Below are positions 20,729 to 32,696 of a stretch of DNA of 64,000 nt, one piece after another (within the stretch, counting starts at the first letter, position 1; each line of letters opens with the position of its first letter). The notes under the pieces were generated by a model. That model saw nothing but the letters and a program-made list of their open reading frames with translations, searched no databases and was not told the DNA's origin. The DNA is taken from positions 1 through 64,000 of the forward strand of contig JADGKB010000044.1 in NCBI GenBank assembly GCA_027604185.1, given 5' to 3'. The position numbers were made by a program, and so were the translations under genes. This stretch comes from Boothiomyces macroporosus. Its lineage: Eukaryota; Chytridiomycota; Chytridiomycetes; Rhizophydiales; Terramycetaceae.

Positions 20729-22122
20729 TTATTCATCTCTTTCAGTAAAACTGTTATCTACAGGAGTGTAGTCTACTTCTGCTATAAAGTCATAGCCAGC
20801 GCTTTTTACTGGAGAAGATTCTTCTCGAACAGTTTCTTGGGAAGGAATCCTAATTTCAGGCGGTTTCACTAAATCTTCGTTTGATATCATCGCCACTATG
20901 AATTAATTTCTTTTTACAGTTGTTTTCTGAGGCAGGAAAATCAGTTCGAACATCTTCATATATAGGCGATTCAGATGTTACTAGAGTTAATTATTTTATA
21001 CTTGATTTCTTGAGTCTACGCTGTGGTTTGCTTGTGCTGTGTAGGGTTTGATTGGAGGCAGATAAGATATTCGGCTGTTTAACAATAAATTACCATTAAT
21101 GATCTTGCACCGCGCACGCTAGACGTTCTTCTCAATTGAGTTTGATCCATGCCTGTATTGGAGGCAGCGGGAGATATTGCTGTGGTTTTCCCTCCAATAC
21201 TGTGGAAACTCGAAACCCTGCCATAATCTGCCAAAGAATTATGTCTCGTCGTTGTAGAAGACTCAATAGAGTTTTTGGATAGCGATAGGTTGGCCAGCGG
21301 AGATAAAGGACTCAAAAAATCGTCATTCGACAGATTTGATGAAACAAAGGACGGGCTTCCCACAATTTTTGGCGAATAATATCCCTGCTTCGGGGAGTTG
21401 CTTCCAGAGTGAGCTGTCGATAAATACGGAAAGTCTGGCCCCACAGTAACCCTTCTGTGATAGTCAATGGGCAGTCTAGGAGAATTGCTACCAGAGTTTG
21501 GAAGTAAATATGGTGAATTGTATCCGGAATAACTCACCGAGTTAGTGCCAGATAACTTTGGAGATATATTTCCAGATAGTTTAGGAGAATGATTTCCTGA
21601 AGTATGTAATCGATCTTCTTGGTTGCTGTCCTCGTCAAAGTCAGATGAGGACTGGTTTATAAATTTCCATTTTGTAATCACTGCAGACATGCTGTATTTG
21701 TCAGACGGGTGTGACTTTAGAAAGTACTGGTTCTTGTCAGTTTCAAAGGTGAACTTTTGGTCCAGGTTTGCCGAAGGATCAATAACTACATCTGGATGGC
21801 TGGCATGATTGTCGATATTATAATTTGGTATAAGGTTTTTCTGTTGTCTTGGTGCGAGAAGAGGCAATTTCTCGCTGACAGGGATGGGTGGTTGCGCGAT
21901 TTCGAGCCGCTTTTCCCTTTCTAAATATCTTTTGTATTCTTCCATTTCTCTTTTGTATCTTTGCCTTTCCTGTTTGGCCAACAGCACATACGGTTTCTTT
22001 TCTTCGAATGTCATTCCTCTCCATATCTCGGCCATCTTTTGGGAATTGTTTGTCCCAAAGTTCTTTCTGTTTTCCCTGTTAAAAATCAAATATTCATTGA
22101 GCGGCCGCACTGGACACTGCAC
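20729..22122 (-). CDS. HMG-box (MATA_HMG-type) factor 2, 5' end unresolved
   Basis: Four open blocks joined by three introns (19, 21, 22 nt) give about 443 residues. The HMG box reads CPVRPLNEYLIFNRENRKNF, SQKMAEIWRGMTFEEKKPYV, QERQRYKREMEEYKRYLERE. A tail with repeated GxxSPKL/NSP motifs follows and ends YTPVDNSFTERDE at 20729. No ATG exists between the stop of HMG3 (22265) and the box; the coordinate given is a GTG. In-frame residues upstream (LKISTNEYIGSSKS) resemble the KIS segment before the box in HMG1, so the coding region probably begins further upstream by an unseen exon, or at a non-AUG codon. Confidence 0.65.
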
Positions 22123-22264
22123 TTTTTTGTAAGGAGCTGTACTCTTTGAGCTTCCTATGTATTCGTTTGTAGATATTTTGAGCTAAAAATCGATACTATA
22201 AATGACAATGGCTAATTTTTTCCGCCAATGGATTGGAATTCGGAAATCAATTGTATATATATAT

Positions 22265-23282
22265 TTATTCCCTGCTTTCAGTGGTATCTTGGTTCGGGCT
22301 CGGAGATTCTTCTAACGTGTAGTTTGGATTCGCGTTTCCGAATGTAGCCAAAGATGAAAAGTCATGAGACATTGGTGAAGCCATTGTGGCATTTGATTCC
22401 ATTGCACTGCTGCGTCTTTCTACAATTAATGAAATTTACTGTCAAAGGGCTTCACATAGTCTAAACTTCCTGCTGATTGTGGTATGCCAGCAGCTTCTTT
22501 CACATAACGGACTGGCATTAATTCTATGGAACCTGGATTCAAGTTAGATAGACTAGGAGGTGGGATACGTCTTTGATATGCCGGAAATCGGGGCTACATA
22601 AAGAGAAACTTACCTGGGATAGGGTTCGGTTTAAATTTTGACCTACAGTGTGAACATGAGTATGTGACAACATTTCTCGGATTTGGTCGGCATCTAGATA
22701 AAGCGACTGGGTACCAACATCTGGTAGTGAGGCACCTAAAGTGTTTACAGAGTCGGTAATATTCAAGTTTTGGGTGTCAGAAATGAGCGATCCTCGAGAT
22801 AAGGAAACGTTAATATTGGAATCTTCAGAGTTTGTATTAGATTGGCCACTAGATTCTTCAAAGTCATACTTTGTCTTGTGTACCCATGTGAACCCTGACT
22901 TGTCTTTAATTGGTTTCTCTTTTCTAGGAACCAGACTGCCAACGGACTGTCGGATGTGTTTTTGTGGAACTGGGTTATTTACCGGTGAATCCAAATACAA
23001 ATGTCTTGTATCTGGAGGATTTTGTGGTTGAGGAGCAATCACCGGATAGCCAAAAGTAGCAGAGCTGCTATAAAGGCTGTTTCTTTCGCGTTCTCTTTGC
23101 TGAGTGTAAGCTTCCATATCTTTCTTGTACCTTAGTCGCTCTTCTTTTGCTTTTAGCACGTATGGCATCTTCTCTTCTTGTGTCATACTTTTCCATATTT
23201 CAGACATTTTTTTAGAACCATCTCCGCTAAAGTTCTTGCGCTGTTCTCTATTGAATATCAGGAATTCGTTCAGTGGCCGCAT
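22265..23282 (-). CDS. HMG-box (MATA_HMG-type) factor 3
   Basis: Three blocks joined by two 20-nt introns give 325 residues from ATG 23282, placed right at the box: MRPLNEFLIFNREQRKNF, SKKMSEIWKSMTQEEKMPYV, KEERLRYKKDMEAYTQQRER. The tail is Ser/Asn/Pro rich; after splicing it includes RFPAYQRRIPPPSLSNLNPG and ends SPNQDTTESRE. As in HMG2, codons upstream of the ATG read PVKISENNISDTSQKRL in frame, echoing the KIS segment of HMG1, but an in-frame stop lies 7 codons further up. Tandem array with HMG1 and HMG2 implies local duplication. Confidence 0.7.
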
Positions 23283-23465
23283 TGGAGGGAGGAGCCTCTT
23301 TTGCGAGGTATCGGATATATTATTTTCTGATATTTTGACAGGTTTTGGCGGGAAGGTTTAAAGCTATGGTGAAATGGATATAAATCCATTGTTTAACATA
23401 ACAATAGTAACACCTCGCCCTTACAAAGAAAACCGCCTATTAAAATGAAATACAAAATAATTTAA

Positions 23466-24501
23466 TTAGCAATATAAGGACTGACACAAATCAACATAGC
23501 ATTGTACATTTTGGACAATCATCGTGTCCCGTTTGCTTTCGGACCCGTGAAGCGATACCAATAGTGAGTTTAGTAAATTAGTAACTTTATCCAAGTCTTC
23601 CTTTGTTCTGCTGATAGTAAATTCGCCTATCATTAATAATTTAATACCTAAATCAGAGACCATTTGGGCGTATACGCTTGATTTCTTGAAGCCGCTAAAA
23701 GATTGTTCCAGCAATATCATAATTTCTTTGGCTGCTCTATCGTAACACTCATCGCTCATCAAATTAGCTTCAATTTGTTTCTTGGATTTGTAAGTCAAGT
23801 TAAGCTCGAATGGAGCTTCTGGGACAACAAATTTCTTGAATAGCTGTTCATTCTTTTCCGACTTTCCTTTGTTTTCCTTATATTCTAGCAAAAAGAACTA
23901 TAGTTAGTAAGGCAGTTACCAAATTTTCAAAAGTATGCTCCTGCAAGAGGAAACAGAGAAAGTAGAACAACGGCAGCTTGCTGTTCAACAAAGAAGGCAA
24001 ACCAGTAAGCGAAACAGTAGCGACTGCTGTATCCGGCATAGTTTCTTTCAGCAACATGCTGAGTCTTGCATTTGAATAGTCTTCCGATGATCCTTTTGAA
24101 GATAAACTCTCTGCAGACCTAGCCTTTGTCAGAGTTTTTGCGGTTTTAACCCCATAAAATGAACCCAGCTTTTTCTGAGAGCCATCAGATATGACAATAT
24201 CCCTCTCCCCAAAGAATTGAACGACTTTGTCTCTTGAACGATGGTTTGCTGCAGTGTAAATCAAATCTTTTGGAGCTAGAACTGCGTCAAATGATTGTCT
24301 TCTAAACTCACTCTTCTGTGGTCTGAGCGGAACAAGAGGTTCTTTATCCTTTATCAAAAAATCCTCGCTTTCTGCAATGGAAATTGTAGACTCTGAGCTA
24401 GGGCTCTTTAGTTGTGTTGCTGATAGTTCTTCGCCAAAGAAGCGTTTGGCCTTTTCAATTGATCTAGGTGGCAAATTCATTAAGCTTCTGTGGGTATTCA
24501 T
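23466..24501 (-). CDS. RGS-domain protein (G-protein signalling regulator)
   Basis: One 22-nt intron gives 337 residues. The RGS domain occupies the C-terminal half: LLNSKLPLFYFLCFLLQEHT, FENL joined across the intron to FFLLEYKENKG, ...LFKKFVVPEAPFELNL, YDRAAKEIMILLEQSFSGFKKS. RGS domains accelerate GTP hydrolysis by G-alpha subunits. The N-terminal half is Ser-rich and has two short FFGE elements (AKRFFGEELS, VVQFFGERDI) plus a GSFYG variant, a repeated motif of unknown role. It lies immediately upstream of the HMG array on the same strand. Confidence 0.85.
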
Positions 24502-24942
24502 TGGTTATTTATGTAAAACTGCCGTAAGCTGACACATTCGTTTTGATTGCGCCACAGTTTCATTTGGACAGAGCAAAGGTCATTCAGAGTTTCAGGTTGC
24601 GAGAGTGATATTAAAAAAGCATTTGGAACTGTTTCCATTGCTGAGCGAGTCTGTATTGATGTTTGGTTACAGAGTAGTTCATTATGATTTGGTATCGTGT
24701 GGTTTATTCACTGAGCGGTATTTCTAAAATCAATTGAGAAACAGTTCGCCTTTCCTGTGTAGATAAGATGGAGCACATAGCATCCCTCAGTCTCGATTGG
24801 CTGCATTCCATCATAATTATCCGCACTGTTTCTTGGCTACAAAGCAGCACAGTTGATTCACCCGCGGTTGATGTTACAGAGGAATACATGATTATACACC
24901 TGGCATTATAGAGTTTTTAGAATCGCGTTTTGGTTTTTCCAA
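24502..24942. other. Gap between RGS and calcineurin starts; contains a minus ORF at 24704-24889
   Basis: The RGS and calcineurin genes diverge from here, so both promoters should lie inside. A 61-residue minus-strand frame with a true ATG (24889 to 24704, MYSSVTSTAGESTVLL...) is present. It ends ...LILEIPLSE, with protein-like composition but no recognised family; it may be a small gene or chance. Nothing else is evident. Confidence 0.35.
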
Positions 24943-26753
<1,811 letters not shown>

Positions 26754-26832
26754 ATCGTTTTTCACACCTGTTAAATATCATGTGACCTGTCATTGTCAAT
26801 CCCATTTCTTTTCCTAACAAAAAACAACCAAT

Positions 26833-28254
26833 ATGTCTGTGCAAGAACAAAACCCATTAAACAGTCCTCCCAGTAGCAGTACGAGCAGAAGTCCTCCACC
26901 CATATTAACTACTCAAAGAAGTAAAGGAGCTATCGAAATTCCTAGGACAAATCAGGCAAGACCTATCTCCAGTTATGCAGACCCATCATCAATTGCTTCG
27001 CCAATTACTCCAAAAATGCACAATAGGATCCACTCTCACTTATTTGAAGGGGCGATGAGTCCAACCGCTCCGTCTCCTATTACAAAGCCAAGAAGAGATA
27101 ACAACAACTCTTGGGTGGGTGTTGGAGTATCGGTAGAAGAAAACAGTAAAGGACAGCCAGTAATACGCAATTCCTACCAACATGTGTCAAAGAGGCCATC
27201 TGCAGAACAAATTTTATATGATGATATGAAAAAACCAATATCTGGCACCCTCGCTACAATATATCCCATTGGAGCAGACGATGATAATGATCCATATGCA
27301 TTTAGAATAATGGATCCAACGCCTGTAGGGTCCCATTATCCTTCTGCCTTTGAAACACCAGTTCTTGACAGAAACACTTCTAAATACTACACGACAGATA
27401 TTCCAAAAGACGAAAAAAATAAATCTTTGGAAGCGATTGCAAACAAAAATATTGAAAAGTCGGACACACCTACAAAGAAGGTGCAGTCAGACGAAAAACT
27501 GAATGAAAAGAAAATTGCAAATCCTGATGGGCCATTAAAAGAAAAGCCAACTTCAGACCAAGATTTGAAAAGCAAGGATGTCGAAAGAGTTCCTCTTCAA
27601 GATGTACCTTCAGTCGCGTCTCCAAGGTTACTGAAAACAAAAAGTAGAAGCAGCTTCTTGGCGTTCTTGAAAAAAAGAGAAGGCTCAACAGATGAACTGA
27701 ATTCGTCAAAGGGAGAGCTAAAAGATAAAGAGACTGAAAAGAAACACAAGTCGTTCTTTTTCGCCAAAAGAACAAGTTCGTCTAATTTACTTGATGATCA
27801 AAAGGCTCCTGGTTCCAGTGCTGATATAAACAAGGCGAATGAAGCCCCAAAAGAAAAAGAAAAGCATCGTTCCTTATTTTTCGTCAAGAAAACAAGTTCG
27901 TCCAATCTAATAGATGACCAAAAAGCAGCAGGTTCAAATGCTGATATCGTCAAAGTCCACGAGGCTCCAAAAGAAAAGCACCGCTCATTCTTTTTCGTAA
28001 AACGAGCAAGTGCCGCAAATCTACTAGATGAACACAAAGCAGCAGAAGTTCCAGCTGCTCCTCCTCCACCTCCGCCTACGCTTTTAAAAGATATTGGAAT
28101 CGAACCAAAAATAGAAAAACTTAAACCGGAAATTGAACTCAACAAAAAGATTGCGACGTTGGAGAAAACTGTAAAGGTGCTGCAAGAAGTGGTGGACCGC
28201 TTGACAAAAGAAAATGAGAGTTTAAAGCAGCAATTGGAGAGCAAAGTAGAATAG
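26833..28254 (+). CDS. Ser/Lys-rich protein with internal repeats and C-terminal coiled coil
   Basis: Intronless, 473 residues, no recognised domain. The first 200 residues are Ser/Pro-rich. From about residue 270 come four related modules: SRSSFLAFLKKREGSTDELN, then KSFFFAKRTSSSNLLDDQKA, RSLFFVKKTSSSNLIDDQKA, RSFFFVKRASAANLLDEHKA, each followed by an acidic-basic spacer. A PPPPPP run and a heptad-rich coiled coil (LNKKIATLEKTVKVLQEVVD) close the protein. Modules of aromatic-basic residues followed by Ser suggest membrane-binding or phosphoregulated short motifs, which is inference only. It is encoded convergent with the protease array, 10 bases from its stop. Confidence 0.6.
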   Translation: MSVQEQNPLNSPPSSSTSRSPPPILTTQRSKGAIEIPRTNQARPISSYADPSSIASPITPKMHNRIHSHLFEGAMSPTAPSPITKPRRDNNNSWVGVGVSVEENSKGQPVIRNSYQHVSKRPSAEQILYDDMKKPISGTLATIYPIGADDDNDPYAFRIMDPTPVGSHYPSAFETPVLDRNTSKYYTTDIPKDEKNKSLEAIANKNIEKSDTPTKKVQSDEKLNEKKIANPDGPLKEKPTSDQDLKSKDVERVPLQDVPSVASPRLLKTKSRSSFLAFLKKREGSTDELNSSKGELKDKETEKKHKSFFFAKRTSSSNLLDDQKAPGSSADINKANEAPKEKEKHRSLFFVKKTSSSNLIDDQKAAGSNADIVKVHEAPKEKHRSFFFVKRASAANLLDEHKAAEVPAAPPPPPPTLLKDIGIEPKIEKLKPEIELNKKIATLEKTVKVLQEVVDRLTKENESLKQQLESKVE

Positions 28255-28264
28255 ATTTGTTTTA

Positions 28265-29691
28265 TTACAGAAAAATAAAAATGGCATTTAAAATAAGTGT
28301 AAATAACACATTTGAATTATCCTCTGAGTTGGGAATTTGTGTGCCGGTCGGAGGATTTGAAGAAGGAGTGACATAAGAATTGCCTAAAGGGTATACATCC
28401 CCTACTGTAGAGTAATCATAGGGGTAGTTGGTATAACTGGTAGAATTGGAATCCGCTGCTACTGAATGCATTTTTGGATATAAACTATTTAACTTGCAAT
28501 CACATGGGATATCAAAGGATATTTGACCGAGTGCTCTATCTAGCACAATATGAAATGACAGGAATATTGGCAGCCCCAACGTGATGTATCTGCTGTCAGC
28601 ACTTTGTACTGCAAATATATCTAGATTAGTGTTTATTTACATTGACCGTTTCCATTTGGAAGTATGTAGTTTTCCGGCCCAATTGTTATTGTCAAGTTTC
28701 TCGGATCAGCTCCGCCGGTATTGATTGTGAATGAAATATTGGGAAGCAGATGCCACTTGAAATTTGTATATGGAGTTGGAAAAAGTTGGTACAGCCAATT
28801 ATTGAAATCCTGAGAAGACAGTAGTTCATTTGGCAACCCGTTGGAGTTGATTAATAATGTTTGGAGATTGTAAACTAGGTCTGCTGGCATCGCTAAGAAA
28901 TTTGTACAGGAATCTAGTATTGACCAAAATTGTCCTCCAAGCGCCTGTCTAGACTTGCACTGAAAATTGCTAGGTAGCGGTTGTGCTATACCTGCGATGG
29001 ACGTGGATACAATGTTGAGTGTGTAAAAGGTTAATGAAGGCGATGTTACAATCCCATTGACTTTGGCACAGCTTTCTACCACGGTAGTATTACCATAATC
29101 TATCCAGTAGTTGCTGGGATCACAAGCATGAATGGCAACTTGGTTGCGTGGTATTACACCATCGTGAACAAGTGTGTCGATAATATTATTGGGGTTGAAA
29201 AATTTTATATTTGCTAGAGCTGGATAAGCTATTCCTAATAATCCACTGTATGAATGTCCGTCAATGAATGTTGGATTTGTACTTTGGGATGTAATTAGCC
29301 CAACAGGTGCGCTTGTGTAATTGTCAATGTTATCCAAGGCAATATCCAGCAAAATTGCACCTCCTGTCCATGAAGAGCCGTCAGCATATACGTTAAATAT
29401 CTTTTCTGAGGTGTCTGTGATATTGAGTGGAATAGTCGGGCCACTAAAGTTATTAATAGCATGTCCTGGCAGCGCAGTATCGCTTGAGCCTGTGTCTATT
29501 TGGACAAGGAATGACTCTTGATTGTAAATAATGTTGGTTAATAGGCAAGTATTAAGGCCTCCAGATATTGTTGATTTCTGGCGGCTGATACCCTCTTTCC
29601 GCCCACTGAATAAGCTTGGAAGATGTAAATCTGACTTTAATGCCGTTATCCCAACAAAATACTGTATAATTAAAAGCAAAAATAGTAACAT
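28265..29691 (-). CDS. Aspartic protease D, last of the array
   Basis: One 20-nt intron (28621-28640) gives 468 residues. Signal peptide MLLFLLLIIQYFVGITA, then a pepsin-type fold with first active site VQIDTGSSDTALP. The second site reads ILDSCTNFLAMP, with Cys where the family normally has Gly (DTG/DSG). The C-terminus is Ser/Asn/Tyr-rich and ends in a hydrophobic stretch VLFTLILNAIFIFL, typical of a GPI-anchor signal. Relatives of yapsin type are surface-anchored. The start lies 32 bases after the stop of protease C. Without splicing of protease C's last intron the two frames fuse (see findings). Confidence 0.85.
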
Positions 29692-29723
29692 ATCTATTGT
29701 AAAACGCGCTTTCGGAAAAATAA

Positions 29724-31098
29724 CTAGAAAAGTGATACTGAAATCACCAGAGCAATCAACAATGCTGTAACTGTTGTTAGTTTGAAAATTACCCTTGTAG
29801 CTACTTGCCCCTGCTGATTGGACATTTGTTATTGGGGCTCCTGCGCTAGTGTTTGAAGTAACAATTTTTGGGTTTCCATCAGTGGAATATGAACAGGCAC
29901 ATCCTATCGACACTGCTAACTGCCCAGCATTAAGATCAGCAACTACGTGAAATGCCGAAAAGAAGGGTAATCCTAAAACGACATAGTAGTCAGGACTTGA
30001 ACTAACAATAAACCCATCTAATGTTAACAATAATTTACAATAGCCAGAACTATCTGCTTGGATATATTGCTGCGGACCTAGTACAAATTGAACAATTGTT
30101 GGGTTCAGCCCTCCAGTACTGACATTGAAAGCCAACGTGGGAAGAGCAGACCAAATAAAAGAATTGGAAGATACGGAGATACGGACTTCGCTGTTAAGCC
30201 ATTGAGTCAAATATCCAGAAGTAGTAATTTGCAATGGAAGTCCTCCGCTATTCTGCACTGCTGTTTGCAAAGCATAGAGAACTGACTGGGGCAAACTAAT
30301 ATCGGAATTGCAAGAGTCCATAAACGACCAGTATCTACCTCCATATTGATTGGTAGTGAAACTTTGGAATGACGAAGGCAGGCTCACCAAATTTCCACCA
30401 ACGTAGACTGCCCTTACATCAACAGTGTAATAACTCTTGTAGGGCATTGTTATCGTGGCTGAGACATTGGAGCAAGATTGGTAAGGAGAGGTGTTGCCTA
30501 TATCAATATAAGCCTGTGAAACTTGTGAATATGGACAACCGTGGATTGCAACCTGCTTTTGGCTAATTTGGCCAGAAGCATAGAAAGCGTCCATGATCGT
30601 TTGAGGGGAAGATTGAATTGCAGCCAAAATAGGAAAACCTAAACCTACTAAACCATTAGAGTTAGATCCGTCAGCAAATATCGGGTTGGTGCTTTGTTGA
30701 GTCATGAGAGCGACATTTGCAGTTGTGCTCAAAGATGTCCCAGTTACGCCAATCACCATGCTGACCTGATATCCAGACCAGTAGGATGTATCTGCATAAT
30801 GATCGGCAAGAGACGTAGTGCCCATTGACGAAGAGTATGTGAGCGATGGACCAGTATAGTTGTTTAAAATTGAAGCTGGCAACACGGTATCAGAGCTTCC
30901 TGTATCTACCTGCACATTGAATGTCTTACTTTGAGCCGTAAGACTTGCTAAATAGCATGTTTTGTACCCTCCTCCCATAGTGGATATTTGCTTTGCAATT
31001 CCTGCAGAGACAGCTTCGACATTTGAATCTGGAATAGTGATAGAAATTCGATCAGAAGAAACAAGTCTAAATACAACTAAATACAGTATATTTTTCAT
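29724..31098 (-). CDS. Aspartic protease C
   Basis: Two introns, 30018-30038 (21 nt, in frame and stop-free) and 29771-29792 (22 nt), give 443 residues. MKNILYLVVFRLVSS is a short secretion signal. First active site VQVDTGSSDTVLP; second FMDSCNSDISLP with the unusual Cys. After the second intron the protein ends KVTALLIALVISVSLF, a hydrophobic GPI-type tail, and stops at 29724. Read without splicing, the frame runs on into protease D for 835 codons in all. Paralogue alignment supports both introns. Confidence 0.85.
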
Positions 31099-31150
31099 TT
31101 CAATGGAAAGTTGAGAGGTTGAGAATCGGAGATTTATCAACCAACGTCAG

Positions 31151-32648
31151 CTACATCGTCATCACAAAATTTACAAGTATCATATGAAGGGCAATTGCAC
31201 TACACATTGATACTTTACCTGATGAGTGAATTCCATTGGAGGAATTTGTCCAGTTTGCAGTGAAAATTCCAGAGGAATTGGAATTCGACATCAACGTGGA
31301 ATTAGCTGCTTAGTTAAGAACAGAGTACATGCAACGGATGCGGTTTGTGTTGTGTAGCTTTTTGTTTTAGTAGCTGATGAACTATTCTTGCTTGGGGTTC
31401 CGACGCCGTTTGAAGTTATTATTTTTGGATAATTTGAAGTGGAATAAAGGCATGAGCAGCCCAAAGAAACCTGAAGTTGCCCACTGTTTCTGTCTACCAA
31501 AACGTAATATGCCGAAAAGAAAGGTAGCCCAAGGACCGCGTATTGATCATACCCAGCAGTTATCATAATTCCAACTTGGTTAGATATTGATTACCATATC
31601 CATTCTCATCGGCTTGAATATACTGCTGAGGGCCTAAAACAAACGTTGCCGCTGATTGGGTTGAATCTCCTGTGTTTACGATGATTGAAATGTTTGGCAA
31701 AAGAGCCCATTGAAAGGAACTCAAGGAAACCGCCATGCGCACTTGGCCAGTAAGCCAGGCATTATAGTATGCAGAATAGGTAATTGAGATGGGCAGTCCT
31801 CCAGAACTTTTAATCGCACTGATCAACGAATTGACCACAGTGGATGGCAAATTTATAGCTGAATTGCACGTATCCATAAATGACCAGTAGTATCCCCCAT
31901 AATTATAAGTGGTACTGCTTTGAAAAGTTGATGGCAAAGAAACTGCCACTCCACCAATTTGAATTCCCTGAATATTGATGTTGTAGTATGATTTGTAAGG
32001 CATATTGATGGTAGCAACAATATTGGAGCAAGAGGAGTACGGGGCAGTGTTTCCAATATCCATCCAAGCATTTTGAATTTGAGAATATGGGCAGCCATAT
32101 ATGCCAACTTGATTTTTTGAAATAACATTCTGTGATAAATATCCATCAACAACTGTTCTACTCCCAATTGTAATCGCTGATAGAATGGGGAATCCCAGCC
32201 CCAACAACCCATTGGAATAAGAACCATCTGCAAAAACAACATTCGTACTTTGCGAGGTCATTAATGCTATTGGGACGGCGGCACTTATGTTGGTTCCTGT
32301 TACAGTAACAGTATATTGTGTTTGATACCCCGACCAGTATGATCCGTCACCATACGTGTCAGTCACTGAAGAAGTTCCCATCGTGTTGGGATTATACGCT
32401 ATCGTTGACCCAATGTAGTTGTTTAATCCGGTTGCAGGTAATACCGTATCGGAGCTTCCTGTATCTACCTGTACTATAAACGTTTGAGAATTTGCAGTCA
32501 GACTAGCAAGAAAACATGTGGTAAATCCACCACTTATTGATGACAGCTGCTTGCCAATGCCATTGCCTATAATATCATAGGGCTCTGTGGGTAATGAAAT
32601 AGCAACTCTTTCGGAGGATACAAGTGCAATCAATGCTGTCGAAATCAT
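31151..32648 (-). CDS. Aspartic protease B
   Basis: Introns at 31575-31594 (20 nt) and 31306-31328 (23 nt) give 484 residues. N-terminus MISTALIALVSS is a minimal signal; an upstream exon is possible. First active site VQVDTGSSDTVLP, second FMDTCNSAINLP, again with Cys replacing Gly. Splicing the 23-nt intron leads into an Asn/Ser-rich spacer (SNSTLMSNSNSSG) and a hydrophobic end SAIALHMILVNFVM, matching the GPI-like tails of the other copies. If this intron is retained the protein stops at 31291 without a hydrophobic tail. Confidence 0.78.
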
Positions 32649-32696
32649 TGGCCAAAGCAAAATACACTTACGTAAGTGAAAAGGGGGTTTATATTT

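Noticed and set aside
27798..28244. Minus-strand 148-codon Ser/Phe-rich ORF
   Set aside because: Shadow of the repeat units in the plus-strand gene; the composition reflects antisense of Lys/Glu-rich codons.
28633..31140. A single 835-codon two-domain aspartic protease
   Set aside because: Two well-formed introns inside it, and alignment to the paralogues, split it into proteases C and D with a GPI-like tail and stop at 29724. Kept only as a possible intron-retention product.
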